The position numbers and the translations under genes were made by a program. Shown one piece after another: positions 30,101 to 38,894 of a stretch of DNA of 64,000 bases; position 1 is the stretch's first letter, and every line of letters begins with the position of its first letter. Source of the DNA: Bradyrhizobium sp. RP6 (GTDB lineage Bacteria > Pseudomonadota > Alphaproteobacteria > Rhizobiales > Xanthobacteraceae); NCBI RefSeq assembly GCF_003837805.1, contig NZ_RQIT01000027.1, positions 1-64,000 on the forward strand, read 5' to 3'. The notes beneath the pieces were generated by a model. The model searched no databases, was not told the DNA's origin, and saw nothing but the letters and a program-made list of their open reading frames with translations.

Positions 30101-30180
30101 TTGACCTAATGATTTACAAAATTTACAAAATAACATCTATTACATGTTCTGATGTTACATGACATCACCAATCAGAAACA
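30101..30180. promoter_or_regulatory. Divergent control region between ScfR-type regulator and aceA
   Basis: TTTACAAA occurs at 30113-30120 and 30123-30130, exactly 10 bases apart. These resemble the TTTGCAAA core bound by RamB-type regulators. A second feature is an inverted repeat of TGTTCTGAT (30145-30153) and ATCAGAAACA (30171-30180). The stretch is far more AT-rich than its surroundings, as expected of overlapping divergent promoters. Exact -10 and -35 boxes cannot be chosen with confidence. Confidence 0.5.
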
Positions 30181-30294
30181 AGCCCTCTATCCGAATTTTT
30201 CGTTTTCGCGTTTAGCTCCTGACACGCATCTCGCAATGCACTGTCAAGAATGTCGATGGCCAGCCATCGCATCGTCAGCGAAAGGATCAGGCAC

Positions 30295-31926
30295 ATGAAC
30301 TACCAGCCCCGCGGCATCAGCACCCTCCAGGGCCCGTCCTCCTATCTGGACGAGGTCAAGGCGGCCCAGGCGCTCCTCGAGACCCAGCCGACCTGGAACG
30401 GCGTGTCGGCCGAGGCCGTCGCGCGCATGCGCCTGCAGAACCGCTTCAAGACCGGTCTCGACGTCGCCCGCTACACCGCGGCCCTGATGCGTGCGGACAT
30501 GGCCGCCTATGACGGCGACCCCACCAAGTACACGCAGTCGCTCGGCTGCTGGCACGGTTTCATCGCGCAGCAGAAGCTGATCTCGGTCAAGAAGCACTTC
30601 GGCAAGACCGATCGCACCTACCTCTATCTCTCGGGCTGGATGATCGCGGCGCTGCGCTCCGAGTTCGGACCGCTGCCCGACCAGTCGATGCACGAGAAGA
30701 CCTCGGTGCCGGCGCTGATCGAGGAGCTCTACACCTTCCTGCGCCAGGCGGACTCGCGCGAGCTGAACGACATCTTCCGCGCCCTCGACAAGGCACGCAA
30801 GGAAGGCGACAAGACCCGTGAGAAGGAGCTGATCGAGAAGATCGACAACTTCCAGACCCATGTCGTGCCGGTCATCGCAGACATCGACGCCGGTTTCGGC
30901 AATGCGGAGGCGACCTATCTGCTCGCCAAGAAGATGATCGAGGCGGGTGCCTGCGCGCTGCAGATCGAGAACCAGGTCTCGGACGAGAAGCAGTGCGGCC
31001 ACCAGGACGGCAAGGTCACCGTGCCGCATGACGTCTTCCTGGCGAAGATCCGCGCCTGCCGCCACGCCTTCCTCGAGCTCGGCGTCGAAGACGGCATCGT
31101 CGTGACCCGCACCGACTCGCTCGGCGCCGGCCTGACGCAGCAGATCGCCGTCAGTCACAAGCCCGGCGATATCGGCGACCAGTACAACAGCTTCCTCGAT
31201 TGCGAGGAAGTCACGGCGGAGAACGCCCGCAACGGCGACGTCATCATCAACCGCAACGGCAAGATGATGCGTCCGAAGCGGCTGCCGTCAAACCTCTACC
31301 AGTTCCGCCCGGGCACCGGCGAAGACCGTTGCGTGCTGGACTGCATCACCTCCCTGCAGAACGGCGCCGACCTGCTCTGGATCGAGACCGAGAAGCCGCA
31401 TATCGAGCAGATCGCGAAGATGGTCGATCGCATCCGCAAGGTGGTTCCGAACGCGAAGCTGGCCTACAACAACTCGCCCTCGTTCAACTGGACCCTCAAT
31501 TTCCGTTGGCAGGTCTACGACGCGATGAAGGAAGCCGGCAAGGACGTCAGCAAGTACAACCGTGCCGAGCTGATGAAGGCGGAGTACGACGACACGCCGC
31601 TGGCCAAGGAAGCCGACGAGCGCATCCGCACCTTCCAGGCGGATTCGGCCAAGCGCGCCGGCATCTTCCACCACCTGATCACGTTGCCGACCTACCACAC
31701 GGCGGCGCTCTCGACCGACAATCTGGCCAGGGAGTATTTCGGCGAGCAGGGCATGCTCGGCTACGTCAAGAACGTTCAGCGCGCCGAGATCCGTCAGGGC
31801 ATCGCCTGCGTGAAGCATCAGAACATGGCCGGCTCCGACATCGGCGACGACCACAAGGAGTACTTCGCCGGCGAGGCGGCCCTGAAGGCGGGCGGCGCCC
31901 ACAATACGATGAACCAGTTCGGCTAA
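30295..31926 (+). CDS. aceA: Isocitrate lyase
   Basis: A 543-residue glyoxylate-shunt enzyme that splits isocitrate to succinate and glyoxylate. The catalytic loop reads DEKQCGHQDGKV with the nucleophilic Cys at 234; QCGH replaces KCGH, as seen in the longer isocitrate lyase subgroup of Pseudomonas and rhizobia. VVTRTDSLGA and YNNSPSFNW (substrate-binding) are also present. AAGGA lies 9 nt upstream of the ATG at 30295; a longer frame from 30250 is not supported. It is divergent from the ScfR/RamB-type regulator. Together with the beta-oxidation operon it would let the cell grow on fatty acids or acetate. Confidence 0.95.
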   Translation: MNYQPRGISTLQGPSSYLDEVKAAQALLETQPTWNGVSAEAVARMRLQNRFKTGLDVARYTAALMRADMAAYDGDPTKYTQSLGCWHGFIAQQKLISVKKHFGKTDRTYLYLSGWMIAALRSEFGPLPDQSMHEKTSVPALIEELYTFLRQADSRELNDIFRALDKARKEGDKTREKELIEKIDNFQTHVVPVIADIDAGFGNAEATYLLAKKMIEAGACALQIENQVSDEKQCGHQDGKVTVPHDVFLAKIRACRHAFLELGVEDGIVVTRTDSLGAGLTQQIAVSHKPGDIGDQYNSFLDCEEVTAENARNGDVIINRNGKMMRPKRLPSNLYQFRPGTGEDRCVLDCITSLQNGADLLWIETEKPHIEQIAKMVDRIRKVVPNAKLAYNNSPSFNWTLNFRWQVYDAMKEAGKDVSKYNRAELMKAEYDDTPLAKEADERIRTFQADSAKRAGIFHHLITLPTYHTAALSTDNLAREYFGEQGMLGYVKNVQRAEIRQGIACVKHQNMAGSDIGDDHKEYFAGEAALKAGGAHNTMNQFG

Positions 31927-31958
31927 CGAACCACGCTACTCTCGATAGGAGACTGACA

Positions 31959-32171
31959 ATGACCAAAGGCAGCAATTTCTGGGTGATCGGCGGCGAGTTC
32001 GGTTCGATGAACTTCCACAAGCTCGTGGAAGGCTCGGCCCAGGTCAAAGGTCCGTTCAAGTCCCGCAAGGAAGCCGAGGACTGCTGGCGCGAGGTGTCGG
32101 AAGAGAGCCGCCACAAGGCCGGCGTCCGCTTCTCGATCGTGGAAGAACCGCAGCGCGCTCCGGCAGCCTGA
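31959..32171 (+). CDS. DUF4170 family small protein
   Basis: A 70-residue soluble protein with the DUF4170 pattern NFWVIGGEFGSMNF, FKSRKEAEDCWREVSEESRHKAGVRFSIV. GGAG lies upstream of the ATG. It starts 32 bases after aceA and ends before a strong terminator, so it is probably the second gene of the aceA transcript. The biochemical role of the family is unknown. Confidence 0.8.
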   Translation: MTKGSNFWVIGGEFGSMNFHKLVEGSAQVKGPFKSRKEAEDCWREVSEESRHKAGVRFSIVEEPQRAPAA

Positions 32172-32216
32172 CCAGGCGGCTGCCGACCTCACCTAAGAAG
32201 ACGTCCCAAGGACGGA

Positions 32217-32258
32217 TGGTCCCATCCAGGCCCTGCCTGGGTGGGATCGTCTGTTTTT
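32217..32258 (+). terminator. Rho-independent terminator of the aceA transcript
   Basis: GTCCCATCCAGGC (32219-32231) pairs with GCCTGGGTGGGATC (32235-32248), allowing G-U pairs, across a 3-base loop. TGTTTTT follows. It lies about 46 bases after the DUF4170 stop. Confidence 0.78.
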
Positions 32259-32367
32259 GGTACAGGTGATGCGGCTGTGGGCGTCGTAAGTATCTGGAAT
32301 TGTGGTCCTTTGCGGAGGGGATGGTTGCTGATAGGTTAATGCAGGAAAGTCGAGGACGAGGCCGATA

Positions 32368-32922
32368 ATGTCAGAGCCCGAGACCAGCGGGACCCATCCC
32401 GGCCAGCCGCGCCCGGTGCGGCTGCGCGATGCATTGCTGCGCGCGCGGATCGAGGCCGCCGACCGGACCGGCGTCGTCGTCGATCTCAGGGACGCCGAGG
32501 TGGCGCGGCTCGAGATTCTCAACGACGCGCTCGATCCCCTGTTCGCGCAGGTCCCTGATCAGATCGACCTGTTCGACCGCGGCATCAGCCAAGGCGATAC
32601 GCCGCGGCTGTGGATCGACGTCGTCGCCCACATCGTGATGGGGCGCGACAAGCGGATGTACCGCTTCGTCCAGGACACCCGCTTCGGCCGCATCGTGCTC
32701 GCCGAATCGCACGACACCGCTGTGATCGTCGAGGCCGTCACCGACTATGTCGCGCGCCGCATGGTCGAGCGCGAGCGCGCGATGGTGGTCCCGCCCGAGC
32801 CGCAAGCACCGGCCACCGTGCCGCCGCGCCGCTCGCGCGTCTGGCCGTTCGTGTTCGGATTTGTGCTCGGCGCCGCCGCGTTGTTCGGAGTGGCTCTGCT
32901 TGCGGCCTTGCGGAGCTGGTAG
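32368..32922 (+). CDS. Hypothetical tail-anchored membrane protein
   Basis: A 184-residue protein with a mostly charged cytoplasmic part and one C-terminal hydrophobic segment (about 161-180, VWPFVFGFVLGAAALFGVALLAAL) ending a few residues before the stop, the layout of a tail-anchored protein. The soluble region contains an ARLEILNDALDPLFAQVPDQIDLFDRG stretch and a DTRFGRIVLAE strand, seen also in uncharacterised bradyrhizobial proteins. No catalytic motif is visible. It stands alone between a terminator and a palindromic repeat. Confidence 0.7.
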   Translation: MSEPETSGTHPGQPRPVRLRDALLRARIEAADRTGVVVDLRDAEVARLEILNDALDPLFAQVPDQIDLFDRGISQGDTPRLWIDVVAHIVMGRDKRMYRFVQDTRFGRIVLAESHDTAVIVEAVTDYVARRMVERERAMVVPPEPQAPATVPPRRSRVWPFVFGFVLGAAALFGVALLAALRSW

Positions 32923-32935
32923 ATTTCTCTCGGCC

Positions 32936-33014
32936 GTCATTCCGGGGCATACGAAGCATGAACCCGGAATCTCGAGATTCCGGGTTCGATGCTGCCGCAT
33001 CGCCCCGGAATGAC
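32936..33014. repeat. Nested-palindrome intergenic element (CATTCCGGGGC family), copy 1
   Basis: The outer arms GTCATTCCGGGGC (32936-32948) and GCCCCGGAATGAC (33002-33014) are perfect reverse complements. Inside lies a perfect 28-bp palindrome at 32960-32987 centred on CTCGAG. A second copy is at 44256-44335 with the same layout, and a half copy at about 6626-6667. It lies between two convergent genes, where such elements commonly act as bidirectional transcript ends. Confidence 0.75.
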
Positions 33015-33021
33015 AGCGGGT

Positions 33022-33903
33022 CTAAATCAACCTCGCATGCTTGATCTGCCCGATCTGGAATCCGGCCCCCAGGCTCCGCACCGTCTGCTCGCAGCGCCAG
33101 CCGGCATTGTCTTTCTCGATCGTCAACAGATTATATGCCGCCGCCGGGTAGCGTCCGTGCGCGAGCGCGGAGGCCGAGGGGACGCCGAGCGCGGGAATGG
33201 TGCCGTTGGGACCCTCGACCCACACCGTCGAATGAACGTGGTCGTGACCGTGCAGGATCAGCTCGACGCCGTGGCGCTTGAGCAGCGCCAGCAAAGCGGG
33301 CGCGTCCGTCATCCGCTTCTGGCGGGAGTCGGATTTCAGCGGATGATGCACCAGCAGCACGCGGAAGACGTCCTCGGCCGCGAGCCGTTCGAGGACGTCT
33401 TCGATCGAGGCGAGCTGATCGCGCCCGAGCGTGCCCGTCGCCATCAGCGGCAGGGTCGGTACCGCCGTGGACAGGCTGATCAGCGCGAGCGGCCCGCGCC
33501 GGCGCACGGATGGGAAACCGACGCGGCCGTCGTCGTCGGCAAGATAGGGCGCAAACGTCTCGTCGAAACAATGCGAGGTGGCACGGACATAGGCGTCGTG
33601 GTTGCCGGGAATCGCGGTCACGTGCTCGGGCGGGCCGACGCTCTCGAGCCAGTGCAGGGCCGGCGCGAATTCCGCCTCCAGCGCGAGGTTGACGAGATCG
33701 CCCGTCACCGCGATGTGGTCGGGCGCCTGCGCCTTCATGTCGGCGACGAGTGCGTCGAGAACCTCGCGGCGCTGGTACTTGTGGCGGTTGCGCGTCCAGT
33801 TGACATAGCCGAGCGCGCGCTTGCCCGCGAGCTCGATCAGCCGGGGCTTCGGCAAGGGCGGCAGATGCGGGTCGGACAGATGGGCGAGCGTGAAGGGAGT
33901 CAT
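33022..33903 (-). CDS. Calcineurin-type metallophosphoesterase
   Basis: A 293-residue binuclear metallophosphoesterase. Motifs in order are LAHLSDPHLPP (residues 6-16), VTGDLVNLA, IPGNHDAYV, LVHHPL and LHGHDHVHSTVW. These supply all Asp, Asn and His metal ligands. The size and motif spacing fit the CpdA-like/Icc-type phosphohydrolase group, whose members hydrolyse cyclic nucleotides or other phosphodiesters. The true substrate cannot be read. It is divergent from the NUDIX gene with about 90 bases between starts. Confidence 0.87.
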   Translation of the reverse strand: MTPFTLAHLSDPHLPPLPKPRLIELAGKRALGYVNWTRNRHKYQRREVLDALVADMKAQAPDHIAVTGDLVNLALEAEFAPALHWLESVGPPEHVTAIPGNHDAYVRATSHCFDETFAPYLADDDGRVGFPSVRRRGPLALISLSTAVPTLPLMATGTLGRDQLASIEDVLERLAAEDVFRVLLVHHPLKSDSRQKRMTDAPALLALLKRHGVELILHGHDHVHSTVWVEGPNGTIPALGVPSASALAHGRYPAAAYNLLTIEKDNAGWRCEQTVRSLGAGFQIGQIKHARLI

Positions 33904-33995
33904 GGCGCGCGATTGCCTCGCTATTGCTCTGCTGTAATGGCAAGGTCGCAGCCGGCGCGCAAGCAGGGCCTGAAACGGGGCGGCAGGGAAGTCTG

Positions 33996-34487
33996 ATGGG
34001 AGAACGTCTGAACGGTGTCCGACGAAAAGCCGAGCCGCTGCTGCGGCGGCTCTTCCACGCCTATTTCCTGCTCGTCCGCGGCATGACGCTCGGCGTCCGC
34101 GCCGTGGTGCTGGATGCCGAGGATCGGGTCTTCCTGGTCAGGCACAGCTACGTCAGCGGCTGGTATCTGCCCGGCGGCGGCGTCGACCACGGCGAGACCA
34201 TGGAGCAGGCGATGCGGCGCGAGCTCAAGGAGGAGGGCGATATCGATCTCACCGGAGACGCGGTGCTGCACGGCATCTTTCTCAACAGCCACGTCTCCCG
34301 CCGTGACCACGTCGCGGTCTACGTCGTCAGGCAGTTCAGGCAGGACCGCCTGCCCGCGCCCAACCGCGAGATCGTCGAATGCGGGTTCTTCGCGATCTCG
34401 GCGCTGCCCGAGGGCACCACGCCCGGCACGCGGCTGCGGATCGCGGAAGTGCTCGACGACCGGCCCTTGATTGCGACGTGGCGCTGA
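33996..34487 (+). CDS. NUDIX hydrolase
   Basis: A 163-residue NUDIX protein with the box GGVDHGETMEQAMRRELKEE at about residues 62-81. It has the G-x5-E-x7-R-E core, but after the EE pair the order is EEGDI rather than EE-x-G-U, a variation at the last glycine. The preceding PGGG and the strand RAVVLDAEDRVFLVRHSYVSGW are typical. The enzyme would cleave a nucleoside diphosphate linked to another moiety. The ATG at 33996 avoids the Arg/Gly-rich N-terminus of the longer frame from 33924. It precedes a small membrane protein and a GT2 gene in one direction with short spacing. Confidence 0.82.
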   Translation: MGERLNGVRRKAEPLLRRLFHAYFLLVRGMTLGVRAVVLDAEDRVFLVRHSYVSGWYLPGGGVDHGETMEQAMRRELKEEGDIDLTGDAVLHGIFLNSHVSRRDHVAVYVVRQFRQDRLPAPNREIVECGFFAISALPEGTTPGTRLRIAEVLDDRPLIATWR

Positions 34488-34523
34488 GGACGGCCTGTGC
34501 TAGTAACCGGCTCGACCGCCGCA

Positions 34524-34691
34524 ATGGAAAACCGGATGAAGATCGCCAAACCCGCTTTCGGTCTGCTCTGTCTTGCGATACTTGCCAGCAACGTCGTCAC
34601 GATGGCGCGCTGGAGCGAGGCGCGCACGCTCCCCCTGCAGGCTACGCCGCCCGGGCGCGGGCCGACAAGCCTCGGAGCGCCGTCGCGATGA
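34524..34691 (+). CDS. Small membrane or exported protein (about 55 aa)
   Basis: A short ORF whose N-terminal half is basic then hydrophobic (MKIAKPAFGLLCLAILASNVVTMARW), followed by a Pro/Gly tail. Its stop overlaps the start of the GT2 gene as ATGA, the kind of coupling that supports a real gene. Possible starts are GTG 34497, ATG 34524 and ATG 34536; none has a strong ribosome site. Function is unknown. Confidence 0.45.
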   Translation: MENRMKIAKPAFGLLCLAILASNVVTMARWSEARTLPLQATPPGRGPTSLGAPSR

Positions 34692-35623
34692 CCTCAGCGC
34701 AACCTCGCATCGCCGTGCTGGTGCCCTGCTACAACGAGGAGGCGGCGGTCGCGACCGTCGTTGCCGATTTCCGCAAGGCGCTGCCCTCGGCGGAAATCTA
34801 CGTCTACGACAACAATTCGCGCGACCGTACCGCCGCGGTCGCGCGCGAAGCCGGCGCGATCGTGCGCACCGAGCGCCGGCAGGGCAAGGGTCACGTCGTG
34901 CGCCGCATGTTCGCGGACGTCGAGGCCGACGTCTATGTGCTGGTCGACGGCGACGCCACCTACGACGCGCCGAGCGCGCCGCGCATGATCGACAGACTGC
35001 TCGACGAGCATCTCGACATGGTGGTCGGCCTTCGCGTCGATCAGGTCCAGGCCGCCTACCGGCTCGGCCACCGCACAGGCAACCGCATGCTGACCGGCTT
35101 CCTGTCCTCGACCTTCGGTCACACCTTCAAGGACATCCTGTCCGGCTACCGGGTGTTCTCGCGCCGCTTCGTCAAATCTTTTCCCGTCCTCTCCGACGGT
35201 TTCGAGATCGAGACCGAGCTCGCGGTCTATGCGCTGGAATTGTCGCTGCCGGTCGCCGAGATCGAGACGCCCTATTACGCGCGCCCTGAAGGCTCGTACT
35301 CGAAGCTCAACACCTGGCGCGACGGCTTTCGCATCTTGGGCACCATGCTGAAGCTCTATCGCGCCGAGCGGCCGTTGCGCTTCTTCACGGTGATCGGAAT
35401 CCTGCTGGCGCTGGCGTCGATTATCCTCGCGATTCCGATCGTGATCACCTTCATCGAAACCGGCCTCGTGCCGCGCCTGCCCACCGCCGTGCTGTCGATG
35501 GGCCTGATGATCATGGCCCTGCTGTCGGTGTCCTCGGGGCTCGTGCTCGACACGGTGACGCGGGGGCGGCGGGAAATGAAGTTGCTGGCCTACCTGTCCC
35601 AGCCGGCGCCGAAAAGGAACTGA
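34688..35623 (+). CDS. Family 2 glycosyltransferase, DPM/ArnC-like, membrane-tailed
   Basis: A 311-residue GT2 enzyme. The N-terminal catalytic domain has IAVLVPCYNEEAAV, VYDNNSRDRTA and the DxD VLVDGDATYDA. SGYRVFSRRFVKSFP and FEIETELAVYALEL follow as in polyprenyl-phosphate sugar transferases. Two C-terminal membrane segments (about 238-262 and 272-294) anchor it in the inner membrane. The likely reaction is transfer of a sugar from a nucleotide donor to a lipid carrier; the sugar is unknown. Start at 34688 is supported by the overlap with the small upstream gene. Confidence 0.85.
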   Translation: MTSAQPRIAVLVPCYNEEAAVATVVADFRKALPSAEIYVYDNNSRDRTAAVAREAGAIVRTERRQGKGHVVRRMFADVEADVYVLVDGDATYDAPSAPRMIDRLLDEHLDMVVGLRVDQVQAAYRLGHRTGNRMLTGFLSSTFGHTFKDILSGYRVFSRRFVKSFPVLSDGFEIETELAVYALELSLPVAEIETPYYARPEGSYSKLNTWRDGFRILGTMLKLYRAERPLRFFTVIGILLALASIILAIPIVITFIETGLVPRLPTAVLSMGLMIMALLSVSSGLVLDTVTRGRREMKLLAYLSQPAPKRN

Positions 35624-35677
35624 CGCCGTCGTTGCCCGATGGACCGGGCTGCGTTCAGGTGCTATCCCGCGATTGAC

Positions 35678-36193
35678 ATGAGCGATCTCTCACTGACCAT
35701 CCTTCCCGAGGCCGCCGGCGACGCCCAGGCGATCGAGCGGCTGCACGAACGTACCTTCGGCCCCGGCCGCTTCGTGCTGAGCGCCTACCGGATTCGCGAG
35801 CACGTCGACCATCTGCTCGAACTGTCCTTCACCGCCCGCATCGGCACGCTGATGGTCGGCTCCGTGAGGCAATTGCCGATCCTGATCGGCGACACGCCAG
35901 CGCTGCTGCTTGGGCCGCTCACCGTCGAGCCGCCGTTCCGCGGCCGCGGCGTCGGCCGTCTGTTGATGGAGCGCGCGCTGAAGGACGCGAAGGCGAATGG
36001 CCACCGCCTTGTGCTGCTGATCGGCGACGAGCCCTATTACAGCCGCGTCGGCTTCAAGCCGGTGCCCAGGGGCCGCGTCACCATGCCTGGCCCCGTCGAC
36101 GCCGCCCGCATCCTGGTGTTCGAGCTCGTCGACGGTGCGTTCGAGGGCGTATCGGGCGCGGTCGGTCCCGACTGGCGCAAGGCGCGGGGGTAG
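35678..36193 (+). CDS. GNAT-family N-acetyltransferase (YhbS-like)
   Basis: A 171-residue acetyltransferase with the acetyl-CoA loop VEPPFRGRGVGRLLMERAL (Q/RxxGxG/A motif A) and the following GDEPYYSRVGFKPVPRG, typical of the YhbS group. ALLLGPLTVEP is the preceding strand. It should acetylate a small molecule or protein amine. The start ATG 35678 aligns with the family N-terminus; an ATG at 35639 would add 13 residues. It lies 54 bases downstream of the GT2 gene on the same strand. Confidence 0.82.
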   Translation: MSDLSLTILPEAAGDAQAIERLHERTFGPGRFVLSAYRIREHVDHLLELSFTARIGTLMVGSVRQLPILIGDTPALLLGPLTVEPPFRGRGVGRLLMERALKDAKANGHRLVLLIGDEPYYSRVGFKPVPRGRVTMPGPVDAARILVFELVDGAFEGVSGAVGPDWRKARG

Positions 36194-36309
36194 CTGCAGC
36201 CGCAGTTCCACGCACGGATGGAGCGTCCGCCGTAGCTCGAAGGGCGAAGGCGGAAGCGCAATCCAAGGCCAGGCGGACAAGTCCCGGCTCTCGCTCCGCT
36301 TGAGCCTGG

Positions 36310-37421
36310 CTACGAGGCTTCGCCAGGGGATCTGACGACACCTATCGTCGCGAGAAGTGCGGCAAGCTCAGCCTGACCTCTCGTGTCGGTTTTGGCAAAG
36401 ACTCGCCTGAGATGCGTTTTGATCGTATTGGAGGACAGCCCGAGTATGACGGCTGCTTCGGATGTCGTCCCGCCGGAGGACGCTGCAATTGCCACGCGTG
36501 CTTCCGCCCTGGTCAAGCCATATGCGTCCGTCAATTGCTGCGAGCTCGCCGTTCCTCTTTGCGAGGGATCGATCACGAAGGCGGCGCAAGCCGCGTTGCG
36601 GATGAAGGCCCCACCGAGTATCCCGACTTCTTCGCTGCGCAGTCCCACGACGACAATAGTCAGAAGCCGCGTCCCCTCCACCGCGGGAACACTCATCGTT
36701 CCGCCGGCTCCACCGGCCAATGTCGAGCGGACAAGGTTTGCGAGGCGTCTCGAATGCGGGGTTGACCAGGTCGCCATCGAAGGCTTGAGCTTGAGCGTCC
36801 CTTCCGCTTCCAGCGAACAGGACGTCCGGTTCGCAAAGATGACATTTGCCCTGGGACCCATGACGACGACGCCGTCCGCCAGTTGATCGATCACGTCGAA
36901 CGCGGCGCTCCTCAATGCGTGATACCCGGTAAGGCGAAATCCCAATGTGACGGATCTCCGCAGATGGGGAGCCAGCATTTCGATGTGCTTACGGCCGACT
37001 GCGTCGAATTCTCCGCGGCGCCTGCTGCGGCAGATGTTGAAGGCCACACGGAAGTCGTCCTTCGCTGCCAGCGCAATCATCGCGTTGTGTCCGATGCCTT
37101 GAGGTCTGAGGACCTCGTCGTAGAAGACCGATTTTTCGACTCGCGCAGCGGCACCACTTCATCCGACAGGACCACTTGCCCGATCGGCTTGTCCTCCATA
37201 GCCTCCGACCAGGCGTTCTGCATATGGCGTTCCTGGTAGGCTTGATTGCATTGCTGATTCAAGCGGCCGTTGAAATCGAAGTAGACTTGCTCGGCCGCGA
37301 CCGATTGTCCAAACAATATCCCGCCTTCGCTTCCTGTGAGATCGGCGATAGCGGTGAGAACGGCAGGCCAGAGGTCTTGTTGGCCGGCGGCCTCGTATAT
37401 CAAATCGAGGATACGTTCCAT
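36310..37421 (-). pseudogene. LuxR-family regulator interrupted by a one-base frameshift
   Basis: The two reading frames together form a LuxR-type regulator of about 370 residues. The N-terminal part (MERILDLIYEAAGQQDLW...LSDEVVPLRE) runs into nonsense after a run of five A on the minus strand (T 37132-37136 on plus). Shifting one base there restores VFYDEVLRPQGIGHNAMIALAAKDDFRV and continues without a break to the C-terminal helix-turn-helix (LTRAEARVAIAASSG, SSNTIKTHLRRVFAKTD). Restoring one base also makes the total length a multiple of three. The second frame begins with an ATG overlapping the first stop, which mimics two coupled genes. Genuine loss, a homopolymer sequencing error or -1 slippage on the A-run are all possible. 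The start could also be TTG 37448. Confidence 0.75.
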
Positions 37422-37454
37422 TTTTGCGATCCGGGATGCGCCAGACAAGCCCCT

Positions 37455-37634
37455 CTACTTGTTCAGAAGCGCGGGAGGCACGCTCGTACCTGCAATTCGA
37501 ACATCATGACTGGTCGTCAGCGCCAGCACCAGCATGACGGCCAGCAGCGATCCATAGATGCTGACGACCGCAAGCCGCCATTTGTGCACCACGCGGCGGT
37601 CTGACTGGGGAGGATCCTGCGGGGATTTCGGCAT
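37455..37634 (-). CDS. Small single-pass membrane protein (59 aa)
   Basis: A 59-residue protein. A polar N-terminus (MPKSPQDPPQSDRRVVHKWR) leads into one membrane segment (LAVVSIYGSLLAVMLVLAL) and a short periplasmic tail. It lies between the TauE-like gene (17 bases upstream) and the LuxR gene, so the three are probably one transcript. No family is recognised. It may be an accessory of the transporter or of the regulator. Confidence 0.55.
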   Translation of the reverse strand: MPKSPQDPPQSDRRVVHKWRLAVVSIYGSLLAVMLVLALTTSHDVRIAGTSVPPALLNK

Positions 37635-37651
37635 TGGGATACTCCGAAGCT

Positions 37652-38482
37652 TCAGAGGGGTCTGACAAAACCGATCCCGGCAGCCATCAGCAGCAGGCCC
37701 ACGAGGCGGTTGAACGTAGCGGTATCGACGCGGTTGAAGATCATCAGCCCGACATAGGCACCGAGCACGGCGGGGGCTGCATAAAAGAGGAGGCCGAGCG
37801 GCATCACCTCTGACGGGCGCAAGACCATCAGCAAGGACAGCGACAGGAGCTGGTTGACCAGGATGAAGGGCTGGATGATCGCGCGGGCGCGGTGCTTGTC
37901 GAATCCCTGGACATGGCACCACATCGAAACGAAAGCGGCGGGAAATGCTGCAAGGCCCCCGGTAATGCCTCCCAGCGCGCAACCATGATGCGTCCCCACA
38001 GGGGATTTTTCCCGGACCGCAGGGTCGGCTTCAGCGCTGTGAAGGCCCCATAGGTGATCAACAGAGCTCCCAATATCGGCAGCAAGGTGGACGCCGAAGT
38101 GTTGCAGAGGAGATGAAGGCCGATGGGCAACGTCAAGATGCTGCCGAAGAGGTAGGGAGCGCACCGGCGCATCTCGATCGATTCACGCAAGCGCCAAACG
38201 CAGTAGACTTTGTTGGGCGATCGAAGCGACCAGGAGAATCCGGACGATCGTGGTCGGCTCGCTCAAGCTATGGAAGAGGAAGGCGCCGGCGATCGGCGAG
38301 AATGCGAAGCCTGCGATACTCGAAACCAGCGCGGACAGCAGCACGACCCAGCAAGCTGCTTTCATCGCGCTCGACGAGATGGCAAGCGCGACGGCGAAGA
38401 TTCCCAGGCAGACCGTGGGAATTGCTGGAAATGATCTGACGACGGAGAAAGCGGAAGCTGCCTTTGGATCGACAGGCGGCAT
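37652..38482 (-). pseudogene. TauE/SafE-family permease with two compensating frameshifts
   Basis: Three frames cover one permease. The first part (38482 to about 38190) contains VCLGIFAVALAISSSAMKAACWVVLLSALV and ends ...LLRLALA before TGA at 38183. The middle part is in another frame (about 38190-37995) and reads APYLFGSILTLPIGLHLL. The last part returns to the first frame with GCALGGITGGLAAFPAAF and HRARAIIQPFILVNQ, the conserved TauE/SafE second repeat. One extra base near 38191-38195 and one missing base near the CCCC run at 37994-37997 would explain it; the total span is 831 bases, 277 codons, the right size for the family. GGAGG precedes the ATG at 38482. Either a decaying gene or local sequence error. 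Confidence 0.68.
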
Positions 38483-38894
38483 GAAAACCTCCGACAGCAA
38501 GACTTTGGTGGCAATCGCGGGTATCGATCTCCGATGACCCTACTCGCGCGGCAGAACAATGCGTGTGAACCAATTCACGACGTCGAGCCGAATATCGGGC
38601 TCGTGCTTCTGATGCTAACGACTGCGAAGCAACGCAGCGTCACCCGACCGGGTGACAAATGGTGGAACACCTGTAATCAAACACCCCGCGGTGAATTTAG
38701 CGTCGCGTTGCTCGAAAATTGTGCGCTTCGGTCGCAAATCTGAAACGTTTAATAGAATTGTGTTTCGTCGATATGCAATTGGAACGATAGTCTCCCTATC
38801 CGGTCATAGTTTCGCTGTTTAGTTTGGCAAAGCAGAACCCATGTTCGCGCCGATGTCGGCGCCACGATGTGGACGCCGCAATGTCGAGGATGGA

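Noticed and set aside
28476..30104. 542-codon plus-strand frame opposite the ScfR-type regulator
   Set aside because: Antisense shadow; the minus-strand protein has clear helix-turn-helix and family Cys motifs, the plus-strand frame has none.
36310..37448. Two separate coupled LuxR-type genes joined by an ATGA-like overlap
   Set aside because: The sequence between them reads as one continuous regulator when one base is shifted, and total length becomes a multiple of three.
38534..38743. 69-codon ORF in the gene-poor stretch
   Set aside because: No ribosome site, no hydrophobic or domain pattern, composition not like coding DNA here.
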